Shown here: positions 63,241 through 64,000 of the stretch, piece after piece
Position numbering within the stretch: position 1 is the first letter of the stretch
Layout: each line of letters opens with the position of its first letter
Assembly (NCBI GenBank): GCA_034003955.1
Contig: JAVEXO010000001.1
Coordinates: 1-64,000, forward strand
Source: SZUA-370 sp034003955
GTDB taxonomy: Bacteria; Spirochaetota; Spirochaetia; Treponematales; UBA12059
Reading direction: 5' to 3'
Length of the DNA stretch: 64,000 nucleotides
Translations under genes and position numbers: made by a program
Notes under the pieces: generated by a model
Databases searched by the model: none
Told to the model about the DNA's origin: nothing
Seen by the model: the letters and a program-made list of their open reading frames with translations, nothing else

Positions 63241-64000
63241 TTACGCGGAGTCGAGCAAGGGAAAAACTAACTCGAATCGCGTGCCAACACCATAGGTGCT
63301 CGCAACGTTTATGCTGCCACCCATTGCTTCTACGAACAGCTTGCAGATGGCTAGCCCAAAGCCTTTGCCCTGTTCTCCTCCCGTCCCAAGCGTCAGGAGT
63401 GTCAGGCCCGGTATGAAAAGCTTGTTCAGCTGATCAGGCTTCATGCCTGTGCCATGGTCATCTATGCATATGGTCAGGTTTTCTTCCCTGCCGTTCTTGT
63501 GTGTACGTTCCATGGAGAGCCTTATATCTGAACCCTTCCTGGAATACTTGATGGCATTGGACAGGAGGTTTCTGAAGACAGTGGCCAAGGCGCGACGATC
63601 GGCGCGAATGGTCAGGAAGCCTCGAGCCGTATATATCTCTGGAAAGGCCAGGCGAACGCCTTTCTCGGAGGCAATAGGGGCCATGTCGGCTATCGCTTCT
63701 GCAAGCACCTCGTCTACATGTACAGGTTCAGCCTGTAGCTTCGTCCTGCCCGATGCGCAGAGAGCCCATTCCAATAACGAGTCGAGGAGACCTGATATGC
63801 GTTCAAGCCCCTCGGCGAGGGTCTCTATGCTCTCACGCTTGGTGTTGAGGTCTCCCTTAAAATCGACAAGATGGCCTCTGACGTATTTTGTAGCGCTCCA
63901 GACAGGAGCCCGGAGATCGTGTCCAAGCACCGCTATGAGGGCGTCCTTTGTCTTTACAATCTCCGTTAATTCCTCATTGCGGTGCCTGAGTTCTACTTCA
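63241..64000 (-). CDS. Sensor histidine kinase, C-terminal part (partial)
   Basis: The frame is open to the window end; the N-terminal sensor lies outside. Visible: coiled-coil linker (ELTEIVKTKDALIAV), the phospho-acceptor His in LGHDLRAPVW, a HisKA dimerisation helix, then HATPase N-box FRNLLSNAIKYS, G1 DDHGTGM and G2 GKGFGLAI. The HWD-like spacing is that of classic hybrid or PAS-linked sensor kinases. It ends after LVFPLLDSA and has no receiver in the visible part. No regulator is adjacent on this side. Confidence 0.93.
   Translation of the reverse strand, partial: EVELRHRNEELTEIVKTKDALIAVLGHDLRAPVWSATKYVRGHLVDFKGDLNTKRESIETLAEGLERISGLLDSLLEWALCASGRTKLQAEPVHVDEVLAEAIADMAPIASEKGVRLAFPEIYTARGFLTIRADRRALATVFRNLLSNAIKYSRKGSDIRLSMERTHKNGREENLTICIDDHGTGMKPDQLNKLFIPGLTLLTLGTGGEQGKGFGLAICKLFVEAMGGSINVASTYGVGTRFELVFPLLDSA

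Overview
The window is most likely a scaffold piece from an anaerobic, fermentative spirochete in the Treponema/Rectinema neighbourhood. By eye it is moderately GC-rich, with AT-rich patches near 29.0-30.3, 35.4-35.7, 61.2-62.5 and 63.0-63.2 kb. The placement rests on gene content: a bacterial XPB helicase with a Helicase_C_3 partner, a DUF5312-like protein, a FapA/DUF342 giant, many lipoproteins, a long PRPP synthetase, a second ClpP, and a multi-gene NAD-linked [FeFe]-hydrogenase operon. No 16S or other phylogenetic marker is present, so the genus is inference. No rRNA, tRNA, CRISPR array, prophage or intact insertion sequence was found.

Layout. 0-8.4 kb: the end of a YgiQ-type radical SAM gene, a two-lobed M16 lipoprotein protease, a REC-PAS regulator, a DUF554 membrane protein, a small Cys-rich protein, and an HD-domain protein joined to a degenerate glycosidase-like protein. 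8.4-13 kb: a translationally coupled operon XPB helicase > Helicase_C_3 protein > NYN-OST-HTH nuclease. 13-17.6 kb: an EEP-fold lipoprotein placed directly after a strong terminator behind clpP, a TlpA/CcdA thiol-redox pair, and a nucleoside-recognition (Gate) membrane protein. 17.6-24.1 kb: a minus-strand operon encoding a LamG/FN3 exported protein, a very large TPR protein interrupted by a 100-N assembly gap inside a hexapeptide repeat, an HDOD protein and a metallo-beta-lactamase-fold hydrolase. 24.1-29 kb: uvrC, a VanZ-like protein, a YkgJ cysteine-cluster protein, an Rsm22-like methyltransferase and MobB. 29-30.3 kb: an AT-rich decayed patch with a truncated GNAT, a DUF2892 protein and a frameshifted FMN-binding lipoprotein. 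30.4-35.4 kb: the hydrogenase operon (NuoE-like, HATPase, 2Fe-2S thioredoxin-like, NuoF-like, HydA). 35.7-39.3 kb: a membrane adenylate cyclase overlapping a GH42 beta-galactosidase. 39.4-45 kb: four lipoproteins. 45-49.6 kb: NAD synthetase, an SDR-like protein lacking catalytic residues, phosphofructokinase and Lgt. 49.7-54.2 kb: FapA, a ParA/MinD ATPase and a small membrane protein. 54.3-64 kb: a bifunctional-nuclease (DUF151) protein, a DUF5312-like protein, a Na/Pi cotransporter, a HAD phosphatase, PRPP synthetase, a GNAT, two minor proteins and a sensor kinase cut by the window end.

Functionally this reads as a core-genome region: energy and redox metabolism (hydrogenase, PFK, NadE, PRPP synthetase), envelope assembly (Lgt with many lipoproteins, TlpA/CcdA), DNA repair (UvrC, XPB) and signalling (cyclase, REC-PAS, HDOD, histidine kinase). 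The points most worth following up are the XPB/Helicase_C_3/NYN helicase-nuclease operon, the TPR protein that should be joined across the gap, the catalytically degenerate glycosidase-like protein, the cyclase/beta-galactosidase overlap, and a frameshifted FMN-binding gene that ordinary ORF calling would miss.
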